Shown: positions 23,673 through 32,695, counted from the stretch's first letter. The stretch is DNA of 40,179 bases from Chloroflexota bacterium (GCA_016223105.1 JACRPR010000210.1:1-40179), one strand, 5' to 3'. Notes: generated by a model not told the origin, from the sequence alone. Translations and numbers: made by a program.

Positions 23673-26197
23673 TGCGCCCTCCGCAGGGTGAAGCGAAACG
23701 TCGCACCTTGCCCCTCGCGACTCTCGACCCAAATTTTTCCGCCCAGCGCCGTTACCATTTCGCGCACGATGGTCAAGCCCAAGCCGTGTCCGTACACGCT
23801 TTGCTGAACCTGGTTTTTCGCGCGATAAAATCGTTGGAAAATCAGTTCTTGTTCTGCAAATGGAATGCCGGGACCTTGATCTTGCACCGCGAGCTCGACC
23901 CATTCATCCGCACGCGGTTTGACCGCAATCGTTACGCGTGAATTTGACGGCGTATAATGAATGGCGTTATCGAGCAGGTTGAACAAGATATGTTCGAGAA
24001 AATTCTGATCCGCCAACACCGCCGGCACGGGGCGGGACAGTTTGACGCGAAATTGATGTCCGCGTGCATCCGCGCGCGCGCATTGCACCGCCAACTCAAT
24101 CACCGGCTCGAGTTCCATGCGTTTACATTCGACCGTGCGCGATTCGGCAAACGCGCCCTCCATATCCAAAAATTGATGCGCGAACCGTTTGAGTCGCGTG
24201 CTTTCATTTTTGATGTTCGCCCACATCGACGCGCGCCGGTTGCGCGACAATTTGAATTGTTCGAGCACTTGAATCCCGCTAATGATCGTGGTGAGCGGTG
24301 AACGCAATTGATGCGCGAACATTGCCAAAAAATGTTCGCGCGTCAGCTCGGCTTGTTTTTCGCGCGAGAGATCCCAGAACGCGCCGACAATGCCAGTCAG
24401 GTTTTCCTGGTCGTCGAAGAGCGGCGCGGCGGCTTCGGCGACCGGAATTTCCGCGTCCGTGCGCGTCCGAATTTTTCTGCCGTCGGGAATGTAAATCGTT
24501 TCGCGCGTCGCGCGCACCTTGCTGATCACCGATTGTTCGGGATCGGTATCGCGCGGCGCGAAAATCGCGTCCCAGGATTTTTCGAGCGCGTCGCGCGGGC
24601 TCCAACCGGTGATGCGCTCCGCCGCGCGATTGAGCATTACGATATTCCCGGCGGCATCGGTAACGTACAAGCCGCTCAAGCCGCTATCAAAGATCGCCTG
24701 CACTTTGCGCTGTTCGCTCAATACGTTTTGGAACAAGTGCGCGTTCGCCAACGCGTTCGCCGTTTGATTCGCGATGGTTTTCAATAACTCAATGTCGTGC
24801 GCCGACCAAGCGCGCGGCGCGCCGTGGATCGCCGCGAGCGTACCGATCACGCGATCTTGCGCGACCAGTGGCACGACTAACATCGCGCGAATCCCCGCCG
24901 TTTCGACCATCGCGCGCACATCGGCTGGAACGGCGGGATGCGTGTGAAAATCATTCACCGCGATCGGCGCGTGATGTTCGAGGATGGGGGCGCGCAATTC
25001 AACCAATGGGATCGATTGATCAAATCCCAAGTGGCGTCCGCGCGCGCCCTCCGGCACTGGGATCAGTTGATCCCCATTGACCATTCGCACATCGGCGCCG
25101 TCCACATTCAAAAGCGTTTGCGTCCTATAGAGCGTGTTGGCGATCATGGTTTGCGGATTGAGACTGCTCGCGCACGCCGCGCTCAATTGCGCCAAGCCGT
25201 CGAGTTCCGCCATCCGCCGTTTCATTTGCGCGAGCAATTCAACGTTCTCCAGCGCGCCGCCGATTTGATTCGCGATATTGCACAGCAAATCCACGTCGGA
25301 ACGTTCGTACGCGGTTTTGGTTTTACTACCGACGATCAACATTCCGAGCGGCGTGTCGCCCCGGCGAATGGGCACCGCGATCCCGGCGCGATACCCTTCC
25401 GCGCGCGGACCGGCAAATCCTTCGCCGGGATAATTTTGCAAATCATCCAACGCGATCACTTTGCCTTCAATCGCGATCTGCCGCGTCACGGCATCGTCCA
25501 AGCCCAAGTGCCGACTAACGCGCACCAGTTCATCGCTCAAGCCATACCACGCGGCGATGTTCAGTTCTTGGCGCGACTCGTCGAGCAGATCGATCACGGC
25601 AGTTTCCAAACCGGTAATCGTTGTGATCTGTTGGCAGACATCATTCAACGCGTGGTCATTTCCAAACGGACGACTGAGAATTTCGGCGATCGCGTTCAGC
25701 GCGGCAAGTTCCTGGTTGCGATGCGTCAATCGGTCGAGGGTCTCTTGTTGTTCGGTCACATCGCGGAACGTGGCTTGATAGCTGACCGGGTTGCCGCGCG
25801 CGTCGCGGATGACCCGCGTCGAAAATGAGATCGTGATCGTGTCGCCCGAATGGGTTCGCATCTTGACCAGCCGGTTGTGCAAGAATCCGCGCCGCTGTAA
25901 TTCTTCACCGACCTGGTGACGGATATCCGGCTCATCGCGCACCAAGTCCGTCGCTTTCATTTGTAACAGAATTTCGCGCGGCGCGCCAAAAATCCGGCAC
26001 GCGGCATCGTTGACAAACGTGATCCGTTCGTCAAAATCGCCTTCCATAAACCCATCCGGGCTGTTTTCGATAAAGGCACGATGCCGTTCTTCCGATTCGT
26101 GGAGCAACGCGATCAGACGCGCGCGCGCCGGATCGCTTGAGGATTCAATTGGGGTGGCACCAGTTGGAGCAGAAAGATCGTCAACCAAATTTTTCAT
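23669..26197 (-). CDS. Cytosolic multi-sensor histidine kinase (PAS-GAF-GAF-PAS-HisKA-HATPase)
   Basis: The protein has 842 aa from the ATG at 26197, with GGTGA 5-6 nt upstream; a GTG at 26206 is less likely. Domains in order: PAS (about residues 30-155, SPDGFMEGDFDERITFVNDAA), GAF (about 175-330), GAF (about 340-495), PAS (about 505-620, AIFDSGLSGLYVTDAAGNIV), HisKA with MFAHQLRSPLTTI, and HATPase with N box NLLDNAIHYTP, G1 DQGPGIPF and G2 GHGLGLTIVRE. There are no membrane helices, so it senses internal signals such as redox state, small ligands or cyclic nucleotides through PAS and GAF domains. It is translationally coupled to its response regulator. Confidence 0.93.
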   Translation of the reverse strand: MKNLVDDLSAPTGATPIESSSDPARARLIALLHESEERHRAFIENSPDGFMEGDFDERITFVNDAACRIFGAPREILLQMKATDLVRDEPDIRHQVGEELQRRGFLHNRLVKMRTHSGDTITISFSTRVIRDARGNPVSYQATFRDVTEQQETLDRLTHRNQELAALNAIAEILSRPFGNDHALNDVCQQITTITGLETAVIDLLDESRQELNIAAWYGLSDELVRVSRHLGLDDAVTRQIAIEGKVIALDDLQNYPGEGFAGPRAEGYRAGIAVPIRRGDTPLGMLIVGSKTKTAYERSDVDLLCNIANQIGGALENVELLAQMKRRMAELDGLAQLSAACASSLNPQTMIANTLYRTQTLLNVDGADVRMVNGDQLIPVPEGARGRHLGFDQSIPLVELRAPILEHHAPIAVNDFHTHPAVPADVRAMVETAGIRAMLVVPLVAQDRVIGTLAAIHGAPRAWSAHDIELLKTIANQTANALANAHLFQNVLSEQRKVQAIFDSGLSGLYVTDAAGNIVMLNRAAERITGWSPRDALEKSWDAIFAPRDTDPEQSVISKVRATRETIYIPDGRKIRTRTDAEIPVAEAAAPLFDDQENLTGIVGAFWDLSREKQAELTREHFLAMFAHQLRSPLTTIISGIQVLEQFKLSRNRRASMWANIKNESTRLKRFAHQFLDMEGAFAESRTVECKRMELEPVIELAVQCARADARGHQFRVKLSRPVPAVLADQNFLEHILFNLLDNAIHYTPSNSRVTIAVKPRADEWVELAVQDQGPGIPFAEQELIFQRFYRAKNQVQQSVYGHGLGLTIVREMVTALGGKIWVESREGQGATFRFTLRRAQ

Positions 26198-26283
26198 AGA
26201 GTTCACCGTATCGCGAGACCAACGACCAGGTGATTCCGTACCGCCGCGCCAAGATTATAACGCGGTTTGGGGCGCGAAGCAAA

Positions 26284-26389
26284 AATGGTCGCGGGGTCAA
26301 AGTAGGGGCGAAGCATTTTTCTGATCCTTCGATTCCGCTTCGCTCCACTCAGGATGAAAAATGCTTTGCCCCTACGCCACGCGACCATT
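26284..26389. repeat. Nested palindromes upstream of the kinase gene
   Basis: The outer arms AATGGTCGCG/CGCGACCATT (26284-26293 with 26380-26389) enclose GTAGGGGCGAAGCATTTTTC and its near-complement (26302-26321 with 26356-26375). These in turn enclose a CCTTCG...AGGA palindrome. The two inner modules are the same families that occur inside mutS (GTAGGGGCGA) and mutL (CTTCGCTCC). Confidence 0.8.
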
Positions 26390-26420
26390 CGACGATTCGA
26401 TTATGCGACGACCTGACGAT

Positions 26421-27584
26421 CTATCCGAACCCGACCAAAAAGCGACCGATGATGAGCCGTTGAATTTGGCTCGTGCCTTCGTAAATCTGCATAATTTTCG
26501 CGTCGCGCATAAATTTCTCGACCGGGTAATCGCGCATATACCCCATTCCGCCGACGACTTGCAACGCGTCCGTCGTTACCTTCATCGCCATATCGCCGGC
26601 GTACACCTTCGCCATTGATGCCGCGTAATTGTTCGGTTCGCCCTGGTCGAGCAACCATGCCGCGCGCCACGCGAGCAAACGCGCCGCCTCGATCTCGGTC
26701 GCCATATCGGCGAGCATAAATTGAATGATTTGTTGTTTCGCGATCGGGCGTCCGAACTGTTTGCGTTCGAGCGAGTACGCGAGCGCGAACTCGAACGCCG
26801 CGCGCGCCACGCCAATCGCGCCGGCGGCGACGCCAGGTCGCGAGTGATCGAACGTTTGCATCGCGGCGAGAAAGCCCTCGCCCTCCGCGCCCAACCGATT
26901 TTCTTCCGGCACGAACACATCTTCGAAATGCACTTGCGCGGTGTGCGACGCGCGAATGCCCATTTTCTTTTCTTTCTTGCCGGGCTTGACGCCATCCCAA
27001 CCGCCTTCGACGATGAACGCGTCAATACCGTCGGTACCCAAACTGGGGTCGTGCGTCGCGAATACGGTGTACACATCCGCGATGCCGCCGTTCGTGATGA
27101 AATGTTTGGTGCCGTTCAAGACGTAACCGCCGTCCACTTTTTTCGCGCTCGTCTTGAGCGCGGCGGCATCACTGCCGGCTTCCGGTTCGGTGAGCGCGAA
27201 CGCGCCAAGCGGCGGGCGACCTTGCTTGTTCAACACCGTTAGCATCGGCAGATATTTTTTCTTTTGCGCTTCCGTGCCGCACAACAAAATCGGCGTAACA
27301 CCCAGCATTGACGCGCCCATCGAGCTGGAAATGCCGGCGCATCCCCACGCGAGTTCTTCGCCGACGATGCAGTGCGTCAAAATGTCGTTGATGCCAATTC
27401 CGCCGTACTCTTCCGGGATGCCATACGTCATCAATCCCAGGTCGAATCCTTTTTTGATCACGTCCCACGGAAATTCTTCCTTCTCGTCGAACTCGGACGC
27501 GATGGGACGCATTTCTTTTTCCGCGAATTCGTGTGCAAGCTCTTTCATTCTCTGCTGTTCTTCAGTCAAGTCGAAACCGATCAT
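26421..27584 (-). CDS. Acyl-CoA dehydrogenase
   Basis: The protein has 387 aa from the ATG at 27584 with a strong AAAGGAGG site. N-terminal helical domain MIGFDLTEEQQRMKELAHEF, FAD/substrate middle domain (GAFALTEPEAGSDAAALKT, a classical signature), and a C-terminal helical domain with DALQVVGGMGYMRDYPVEK and the catalytic Glu369 in MQIYEGTSQIQR. It oxidises an acyl-CoA to the 2-enoyl-CoA and passes electrons to electron-transfer flavoprotein. Chain length or branched substrate cannot be fixed from sequence. It is the last gene of the TetR-headed operon. Confidence 0.94.
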   Translation of the reverse strand: MIGFDLTEEQQRMKELAHEFAEKEMRPIASEFDEKEEFPWDVIKKGFDLGLMTYGIPEEYGGIGINDILTHCIVGEELAWGCAGISSSMGASMLGVTPILLCGTEAQKKKYLPMLTVLNKQGRPPLGAFALTEPEAGSDAAALKTSAKKVDGGYVLNGTKHFITNGGIADVYTVFATHDPSLGTDGIDAFIVEGGWDGVKPGKKEKKMGIRASHTAQVHFEDVFVPEENRLGAEGEGFLAAMQTFDHSRPGVAAGAIGVARAAFEFALAYSLERKQFGRPIAKQQIIQFMLADMATEIEAARLLAWRAAWLLDQGEPNNYAASMAKVYAGDMAMKVTTDALQVVGGMGYMRDYPVEKFMRDAKIMQIYEGTSQIQRLIIGRFLVGFG

Positions 27585-27684
27585 GTTTTCCTCCTTTTTT
27601 GATTTTAGATTTCGGATTGCAGATTTCAGATTGCTCACGCGCAATCTGAAATTTAGTTGCGGCTAAATCACAAACGCAATATCT

Positions 27685-27747
27685 GGACTCGACGCTTTAG
27701 CGGGTTGTTTGTTCGAGCCAGCCACCACGTAAACGCTCGACTCGATT
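27685..27747. repeat. 59-bp dispersed palindromic repeat, copy A
   Basis: Core GACTCGACGCTTTAGCGGG, a variable centre, then CGTAAACGCTCGACTC. Copies of the same 59-bp length occur at 33910-33968 (inverted) and 39441-39499. The ends form an imperfect 20-bp inverted repeat. Flanked by AATCTGAAAT-type repeats. Confidence 0.85.
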
Positions 27748-27789
27748 CTGATTTCAAATTGTTTACACACAATCTGAAATTTTAAATCA

Positions 27790-28953
27790 TCAATCTGCAA
27801 TTTTGATCACACCCGCTTTTTCCAACTCCTCGATTTCCAAATCTCCAATCGCTGATCTCTGCAAAATTTCGCGCGTGTGTTCGCCCTGGCGCGGCGGCGG
27901 AACGTAATCGTTGCCAGCGAACACAAACACCGATCCGATCTGTTGCGTCGGCGCGTTCGGCGCGATCAACCCGCGATGTTTGATATGCGGATCGTCGAAC
28001 ACCTCCGCGAAATCGCGCACCGGCTCCACGCACGCGTCAAGTGTCTTGAGCACTTCAAGCCACTCATCCATCGTGCGCGCCGCGATGATCGCGGCAACGT
28101 CCGGGATCGCGTCCGCGGTGTACGCGCGCTCTTTGAGATCGTCGCGCTGAACCGCGTTGCAAAACGCTTGCCAAAAATGCGGCTCGATCATTCCGAGCGT
28201 GATGTACTTTTGATCGCGTGTCGCGTACACGTTGTAGCATGCCATCCCGCCGTTCAATTGCATTTTGCCCGGCGCGATCGGATTGCCCGCGATGAACGCG
28301 CCGCCGATGATCGTGCTTGCCCAGGACAACGCGCCGTCGAACAAACTCACATCGAGAAATTGTCCCGTCCCGGTTTTGCCGCGCCCGATGATCGCGGCAA
28401 GGATCGAAATCGCCGCGAGCATCCCGCCGCTGAGATCCGCGACCTGCACCATCGGCGGAATCGGCGCGCCATCGCGCGCGCCATTCGCCGCGAGCAAGCC
28501 CGCGAGCGCGATGTAATTCAAATCGTGACCGGCGCGATCACGATACGGTCCGGTTTGTCCGTACCCGCTCAACGAACAGTACACGATCCTGGGATTGATC
28601 GCGCGGAACGCGTCGTAGCCGATGCCCCAGCGTTCCGCCGCGCCAGGTCGAAACGATTCGATCACCACGTCCGCGTCGCGCGCGAGTTGAAACAAAACGG
28701 CTTTGCCGCGCGCGTTGCGAAAATTCAGCGCGACACTTTTCTTGCCGCGATTCACCATCAAGTACGCCGCGCTGATCGTTTCGCCGGTTTTTGAATCTTG
28801 CACAAACGGCGGAATCAACCGCATATAATCACCGAGCCCCGGCGTTTCGATTTTGATGATCTCCGCGCCCAAGTCGGCGAGCAACATCGTCGCATACGGT
28901 CCGGGCAACAGCCGCGAGAGATCGAGCACGCGAATTCCGTCGAGAGGTTTCAT
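27790..28953 (-). CDS. Alpha-methylacyl-CoA racemase-like family III CoA-transferase
   Basis: The protein has 387 aa from the ATG at 28953, which overlaps the thiolase stop (ATGA). It belongs to the CaiB/BaiF superfamily. His143 (AGHDLNYIALAG) and Asp173 (VADLSGGML) are 30 residues apart, as are the catalytic His126 and Asp156 of the mycobacterial racemase, and a Glu follows at 257 (IEPHF). This favours an alpha-methylacyl-CoA racemase over a formyl-CoA-type transferase. It would interconvert 2R- and 2S-methylacyl-CoAs so that branched chains can enter beta-oxidation, consistent with the dehydrogenase, thiolase and SDR beside it. Confidence 0.85.
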   Translation of the reverse strand: MKPLDGIRVLDLSRLLPGPYATMLLADLGAEIIKIETPGLGDYMRLIPPFVQDSKTGETISAAYLMVNRGKKSVALNFRNARGKAVLFQLARDADVVIESFRPGAAERWGIGYDAFRAINPRIVYCSLSGYGQTGPYRDRAGHDLNYIALAGLLAANGARDGAPIPPMVQVADLSGGMLAAISILAAIIGRGKTGTGQFLDVSLFDGALSWASTIIGGAFIAGNPIAPGKMQLNGGMACYNVYATRDQKYITLGMIEPHFWQAFCNAVQRDDLKERAYTADAIPDVAAIIAARTMDEWLEVLKTLDACVEPVRDFAEVFDDPHIKHRGLIAPNAPTQQIGSVFVFAGNDYVPPPRQGEHTREILQRSAIGDLEIEELEKAGVIKIAD

Positions 28954-30119
28954 TTGCAATTTTGAATCACCATCGCGATCCCTTGCCCGCCGCCGGCGCA
29001 CAAAGCGATCACGCCAAATTCTTTCTGCCGGCGTTTCAATTCGTACGCCAGCGTCAACAACAACCGATTGCCGGACATTCCGACCGGATGACCGAGCGCG
29101 ACGCCGCCGCCGTTCACGTTTAATTTTTCCGGGTCGAGACCGAGTTCGCGGATCGTCGTAACGATCATCACCGCGAACGCTTCGTTCACTTCGTACAGCG
29201 CGATGTCGTTTTGTGTCAGCCCGGCTTTTTTGAGCGCGGCGGGGATCGCGACAACCGGCGCATAGCCGGTGATTTCCGGATCAACGCCGAGGACTGCCCA
29301 CGAAATTATTTTTGCGAGCGGTTGGATGCCGAGCGCGTCCGCTTTCTCGCGCGATGCGATGAACGTCGCGCACGCGCCGTCGTTCATCGTGGACGCGTTA
29401 CCCGGCGTGATCGCGCCGTCCCATTTGAATTTCGATTCGAGCCGCGCAAGTTTTTCGAGCGAGGTGTCCGCGCGCGGTCCTTCATCGCGATCCATCACGC
29501 GCACGCCTTTGCGATCCGGCAATTCGAGCGGCGCGATTTCTTCGCGCAAACGATCCACGGCGGCGACCGCGCGTTGATGCGAGACGAGCGCCCACTTGTC
29601 CTGCTCTTCACGCGAGACCGCGAATTTCTCCGCCATATTTTCCGCCCACATCCACATTCCGCCGGCGGTTACGTCGTCGTACAGTTCCGCCATTCCATCA
29701 ATCAAAAATTGCGGGCCCATCTTGACGCCCCAGCGCATCCCGCGAATGTGGTACGGCACCGTGCTCATTGACTCGACGCCGCCGGTCAAAACCAGGTTTG
29801 CTTCGCCGGCGAGAATGTTTTTCGCGCCGTACACCGCGGCTTCGAGTCCGCTCGCGCATTGGCGATTGAGCGTCATCCCCGGAACCGTGTGCGGAATCCC
29901 GACGCGCAGAGAACAAAAGCGCGCGATGCCGGGCGCGTCGCTTCCCTGAAACACCTGCCCGACAATCGTCTCGTCAATTTCTTTTGGATCGATCCTGGTT
30001 TTTTCGATTGCCGCGCGCAACGCGTGCTCCAGCAATGTCGGCGCGTTCACCTCGCGCAAACTGCCGCCGAACGATCCGATCGGCGTGCGCGCGCCGTCGA
30101 GTACCACAACGTCTGTCAT
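28950..30119 (-). CDS. Acetyl-CoA acetyltransferase / 3-ketoacyl-CoA thiolase
   Basis: The protein has 389 aa from the ATG at 30119 with GAGAGGAG upstream. Thiolase fold with active-site Cys88 (NRQCASGLEA), GGVESMS, His344 (GGGVALGHPVGMSG) and Cys374 (LCAGGGQGIA). It cleaves 3-ketoacyl-CoA with CoA to release acetyl-CoA or propionyl-CoA, or runs in reverse to make acetoacetyl-CoA. Coupled by ATGA overlap to the racemase gene downstream. The gene set around it lacks an obvious enoyl-CoA hydratase, which must be supplied from elsewhere. Confidence 0.94.
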   Translation of the reverse strand: MTDVVVLDGARTPIGSFGGSLREVNAPTLLEHALRAAIEKTRIDPKEIDETIVGQVFQGSDAPGIARFCSLRVGIPHTVPGMTLNRQCASGLEAAVYGAKNILAGEANLVLTGGVESMSTVPYHIRGMRWGVKMGPQFLIDGMAELYDDVTAGGMWMWAENMAEKFAVSREEQDKWALVSHQRAVAAVDRLREEIAPLELPDRKGVRVMDRDEGPRADTSLEKLARLESKFKWDGAITPGNASTMNDGACATFIASREKADALGIQPLAKIISWAVLGVDPEITGYAPVVAIPAALKKAGLTQNDIALYEVNEAFAVMIVTTIRELGLDPEKLNVNGGGVALGHPVGMSGNRLLLTLAYELKRRQKEFGVIALCAGGGQGIAMVIQNCK

Positions 30120-30134
30120 ACTCGCTCCTCTCAA

Positions 30135-30205
30135 ATTTCAGATTTCAAATTTCAGATTGCAGATTGCAAACCCAAATCTGAAATCTGCAATCTGAAATCT
30201 GAAAT
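30135..30205. repeat. ATTTCAGATT-type inverted repeat between SDR and thiolase genes
   Basis: Arms of about 31 bp (30135-30165 with 30174-30205) are made of TTTCAGATT/AATCTGAAA units. Similar units occur at 27610-27660, 27750-27790 and 31488-31520, so this low-complexity palindrome is spread through the operon's intergenic gaps. Confidence 0.75.
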
Positions 30206-30208
30206 CCG

Positions 30209-30967
30209 TCAGAACGTAAACAACGTAATCCCGCCGCTCAAATCCAACGCGATCCCGGAAATGTACCGCGCCGGTTCGGAACAGAGAAACACAATCGCGT
30301 CGGCAATCGCGTCCGGCTCCATTTCTTTTTTCCACACACTGCGTTTCAACATTCGCTCTTTCATATCGGGACGAATGAACGCCGCCATTTCCGTGCCGAC
30401 GATCCCAGGATAGACCGCGTTCGCAGTGATGTTGTAACGCGCCATTTCAATCGCGACCGTTTTCATCAAACCGACGACGCCGCTTTTCGTCGCCGAGTAA
30501 CCGGCTTGACCGAATCCGCCCATCATTCCGGCGACGGACGAAATCGTAACGATGCGTCCCCAGTTTTGTTTTTGCATAAACGGAAGCACCGCGCGCGTCG
30601 CGTTGAAAACGCCGGTCAAATTCACATCGAGATCGCGTTGCCACATCCCCGCGTCCATCTCTTCGATTTTCGCGACGTTGATCAAAATCGCCGCGCTGTT
30701 GACGAGACAGTGCGCGCCGCCGAGTTCATCCGCGATTTTTTGTACGTTCGCGTTGAGCAGTTCGACATCGGTTACATCGGTGATCAACCCGGTCGCTTGT
30801 ATGCCGAACGCTTGCAATTCAGAAACCGTTTGCGGCGTTTCATCTTCGAGCAGATCGAGGATGCCGACGTTCGCGCCTTCGCGCGCAAACGCGCGCGCGA
30901 CCGCTTTGCCAATCCCGCGCGCGCCGCCGGTAACGAGCGCGACTTTGCCTTTCAGTCCCAGGTCCAT
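30209..30967 (-). CDS. Short-chain dehydrogenase/reductase (FabG-like)
   Basis: The protein has 252 aa with GAGGAG upstream. Classical SDR: cofactor motif TGGARGIG (residues 13-20), NSAA (90-93), and the catalytic tetrad Asn116, Ser144, Tyr157 and Lys161. Asp38 at the end of beta-2 suggests NAD(H) preference. In this operon it most likely oxidises 3-hydroxyacyl-CoA to 3-ketoacyl-CoA ahead of the thiolase, but SDR substrates cannot be read from sequence. Confidence 0.92.
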   Translation of the reverse strand: MDLGLKGKVALVTGGARGIGKAVARAFAREGANVGILDLLEDETPQTVSELQAFGIQATGLITDVTDVELLNANVQKIADELGGAHCLVNSAAILINVAKIEEMDAGMWQRDLDVNLTGVFNATRAVLPFMQKQNWGRIVTISSVAGMMGGFGQAGYSATKSGVVGLMKTVAIEMARYNITANAVYPGIVGTEMAAFIRPDMKERMLKRSVWKKEMEPDAIADAIVFLCSEPARYISGIALDLSGGITLFTF

Positions 30968-31033
30968 CTAGTCTCCTCGTCCGATAGTCGCGTAGTCAAA
31001 TTATTTCGACTACGCGACTATACGACTACCCGA

Positions 31034-31468
31034 CTATTTGACGTTCGCGACAATCGCTTCTTCGAGCGTTTTCAAATCAACTTTGGCGGGATCGCTTTGC
31101 GCGGAGTAAACGATGTTGCCTTCGACATCAATGATGTACGCCGCGACCGGATTTTCGACGCCGTACATTTTGTAGATCGCCATCGAAGGATCATAGAGCG
31201 TTGGGAATTTCACGCCGAGTTGTTGCAAGAATGCTTTTGCCATCGAGACGCTCGGCACTTTGCGCGATGCGGTGATGAATTCAACTTTTTCCTTCATCTT
31301 GTTCGCGAGCGTCTTGACCGCGTTCGTCGCGCCGGGGTCGACGCGATCGGGCGCGAACACCAGGACGACCGCTTTCTTGCCCTTGTAATTTTCGAGATTG
31401 ATTTCCGGTCCGGTCAGGTTCATTCCTTTGAACGTTGGGGCGGGTGTGCCAGCAGAGAGTAGAGCCAC
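31034..31468 (-). CDS. Peroxiredoxin-like protein lacking all cysteines
   Basis: The protein has 144 aa from the GTG at 31468. The AAGGAGG ribosome site lies 5 nt upstream and is itself in the frame of a longer, spurious start at 31492. The fold signature of AhpC/TSA redoxins is clear: GTPAPTFKGMNLTGPEINLENYKGKKAVVLVFAPD, a TLYDPSMAIYKMYGV segment and AAYIIDVEGNIVY. The loop that normally carries the peroxidatic Cys reads DPGATNAV, and the protein contains no cysteine anywhere. It therefore cannot be a thiol peroxidase and is more likely a binding or structural homolog. It sits inside a TetR-controlled acyl-CoA operon. Confidence 0.85.
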   Translation of the reverse strand: MALLSAGTPAPTFKGMNLTGPEINLENYKGKKAVVLVFAPDRVDPGATNAVKTLANKMKEKVEFITASRKVPSVSMAKAFLQQLGVKFPTLYDPSMAIYKMYGVENPVAAYIIDVEGNIVYSAQSDPAKVDLKTLEEAIVANVK

Positions 31469-31509
31469 TTTTTCCTCCTTGGGGAATTTCAAATTTCAGA
31501 TTTTAGATT

Positions 31510-32016
31510 TCAGATTGTTCGATCCGAAATCGTGATCACAAAACTACAGTCCTGGTTTTGCGTTTTCAAACATTTTGCAATCGGCGGCGCGATTTCAAAT
31601 TGCACGTTCAACGCATCGAGCCAGCCGAGCACGCGCGGCAGGATGCCGCACGCGTACTGATCCGCAACGCCCGCGCGTAGTACATTGTCATACGCGAAAC
31701 ACCGCTCCACTTGCAATTCGAATGTGTCGTCGCCGATTTTGTTCACGCGATAATCGAGCAGATCGGGACCGAGCAGTGCGATGAACGCGGTTTGCGCCGC
31801 GAGGTACTCGTCGCGATTTTGGATCGGCGCGAGTTCCAGCGCGCGCGCGAGCCGTTGCGCTTCGACCTTGCCGATCCCGCGCGCCGCGACCTGGTTCAAC
31901 CGATTCGCGACCGCCATTCCAAATTCTTGCGCGACCGCCATAAACCAGCGCGCGTCGTGCGACATCCAGTTTTTGATCAGCAGTTGCTCGCGTTCGACGG
32001 GTGAAATCTCGCGCAT
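31510..32016 (-). CDS. DUF6125 / ATC-hydrolase-like protein
   Basis: The protein has 168 aa. Its ATG lies 1 nt after the tetR stop, so translation is probably coupled. The KNWMSHDARWFMAVAQEFGM start, EAQRLARAL, DDTFELQVERC and YACGILPRVLGWLDAL segments match the DUF6125 family, which is related to L-2-amino-thiazoline-4-carboxylate hydrolase-like proteins. Three Cys near the end (RCFAYDN, CGIL, CLKTQNQDC) could bind a metal or cluster. Function unknown. Its position directly behind tetR in a fatty-acid operon is a recurring arrangement as far as I recall. Confidence 0.78.
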   Translation of the reverse strand: MREISPVEREQLLIKNWMSHDARWFMAVAQEFGMAVANRLNQVAARGIGKVEAQRLARALELAPIQNRDEYLAAQTAFIALLGPDLLDYRVNKIGDDTFELQVERCFAYDNVLRAGVADQYACGILPRVLGWLDALNVQFEIAPPIAKCLKTQNQDCSFVITISDRTI

Positions 32017-32017
32017 C

Positions 32018-32629
32018 TCATCCTTTGCGCGATTTGCTCGCGGGACCCAATCCGTGCGCGATTAAATCGGAAAAGATATTCGCGATCTCGGTCGGTTGCA
32101 AACGACCGGTCGGCGAGTACCATTGATACAACCAATTGCACATGCCGATAATCGCGAGCGCCGCCATTTTGACATCGGTCGCGCGAAAATCGCCGGTCTT
32201 GATGCCTTGTTCGAGAATTTTTTCGATCAGCCGCGCGTGCTGTTCCGCTTGTGCGCGCACTTTGGCATTCACGCGCGCCGCAAGTTCGCGGCGTTCGGAA
32301 AGATAGACGGTGTAAATATCGAGTTGCTCGGTCAGCGCGGTGAGGTGGGCTTGGATCGCGCGCCGCAATTTTTCGGTGGGGGAATCGGACGACGCGATAA
32401 TAATTTCGAGTTGCTGGGTCAGCGCGCCGGTGCTTTGCTCAAAAATTTTCGAGAGGAGTTGTTCTTTGCTGGAGATGTAATGATACAAACTGGCTTTGCG
32501 GAGTCCGACCGCGTCGGCAATGTTTTGCATCGAAGCGGCGTGATACCCTTTCTCGCGAAAGATTCGCACCGCTTCGGTGAAAATTTGTTCGTCTTTGGTT
32601 TGCGCGTCCGCGACGATGGATTTACGCAT
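32018..32629 (-). CDS. TetR-family regulator heading the acyl-CoA operon
   Basis: The protein has 203 aa from the ATG at 32629 (GAGGA 5 nt upstream; a GTG at 32641 lies before that site). N-terminal helix-turn-helix: IFTEAVRIFREKGYHAASMQNIADAVGLRKASLYHYISSKEQLL in pattern, with the recognition helix around GLRKASLYHY. The C-terminal half (about residues 60-203) is the ligand domain, TetR_C type; acyl-CoA-binding relatives regulate beta-oxidation genes. The gene has a consensus promoter with a palindrome at the expected start point, implying autorepression relieved by a pathway acyl-CoA (inference). Confidence 0.92.
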   Translation of the reverse strand: MRKSIVADAQTKDEQIFTEAVRIFREKGYHAASMQNIADAVGLRKASLYHYISSKEQLLSKIFEQSTGALTQQLEIIIASSDSPTEKLRRAIQAHLTALTEQLDIYTVYLSERRELAARVNAKVRAQAEQHARLIEKILEQGIKTGDFRATDVKMAALAIIGMCNWLYQWYSPTGRLQPTEIANIFSDLIAHGLGPASKSRKG

Positions 32630-32649
32630 CACAGTCCTCACCGGTAATC

Positions 32650-32695
32650 TAGCCCCTTGTGGGCGTCTCGAAATTCAATCGCCCGCAAGGGGCTA
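32650..32695. repeat. Hairpin in the tetR leader
   Basis: A 15-bp stem with one G-T pair (TAGCCCCTTGTGGGC, 32650-32664, with 32681-32695) and a 16-nt loop containing GAAATTCAATCG. It lies in the untranslated leader of tetR on the minus strand. Confidence 0.7.

Noticed and set aside
24938..25828. 296-aa plus-strand open frame opposite the multi-sensor kinase
   Set aside because: Fully antisense to conserved GAF/PAS coding sequence, Arg/His-rich, no family resemblance.
27877..28794. 305-aa plus-strand open frame opposite the CoA-transferase-family gene
   Set aside because: Arg/His-rich antisense frame without start signals; the minus-strand gene has conserved catalytic residues.
30506..31462. 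318-aa plus-strand open frame opposite the SDR and redoxin genes
   Set aside because: It spans two real genes and their gap on the other strand, which a true gene would not be expected to do here.
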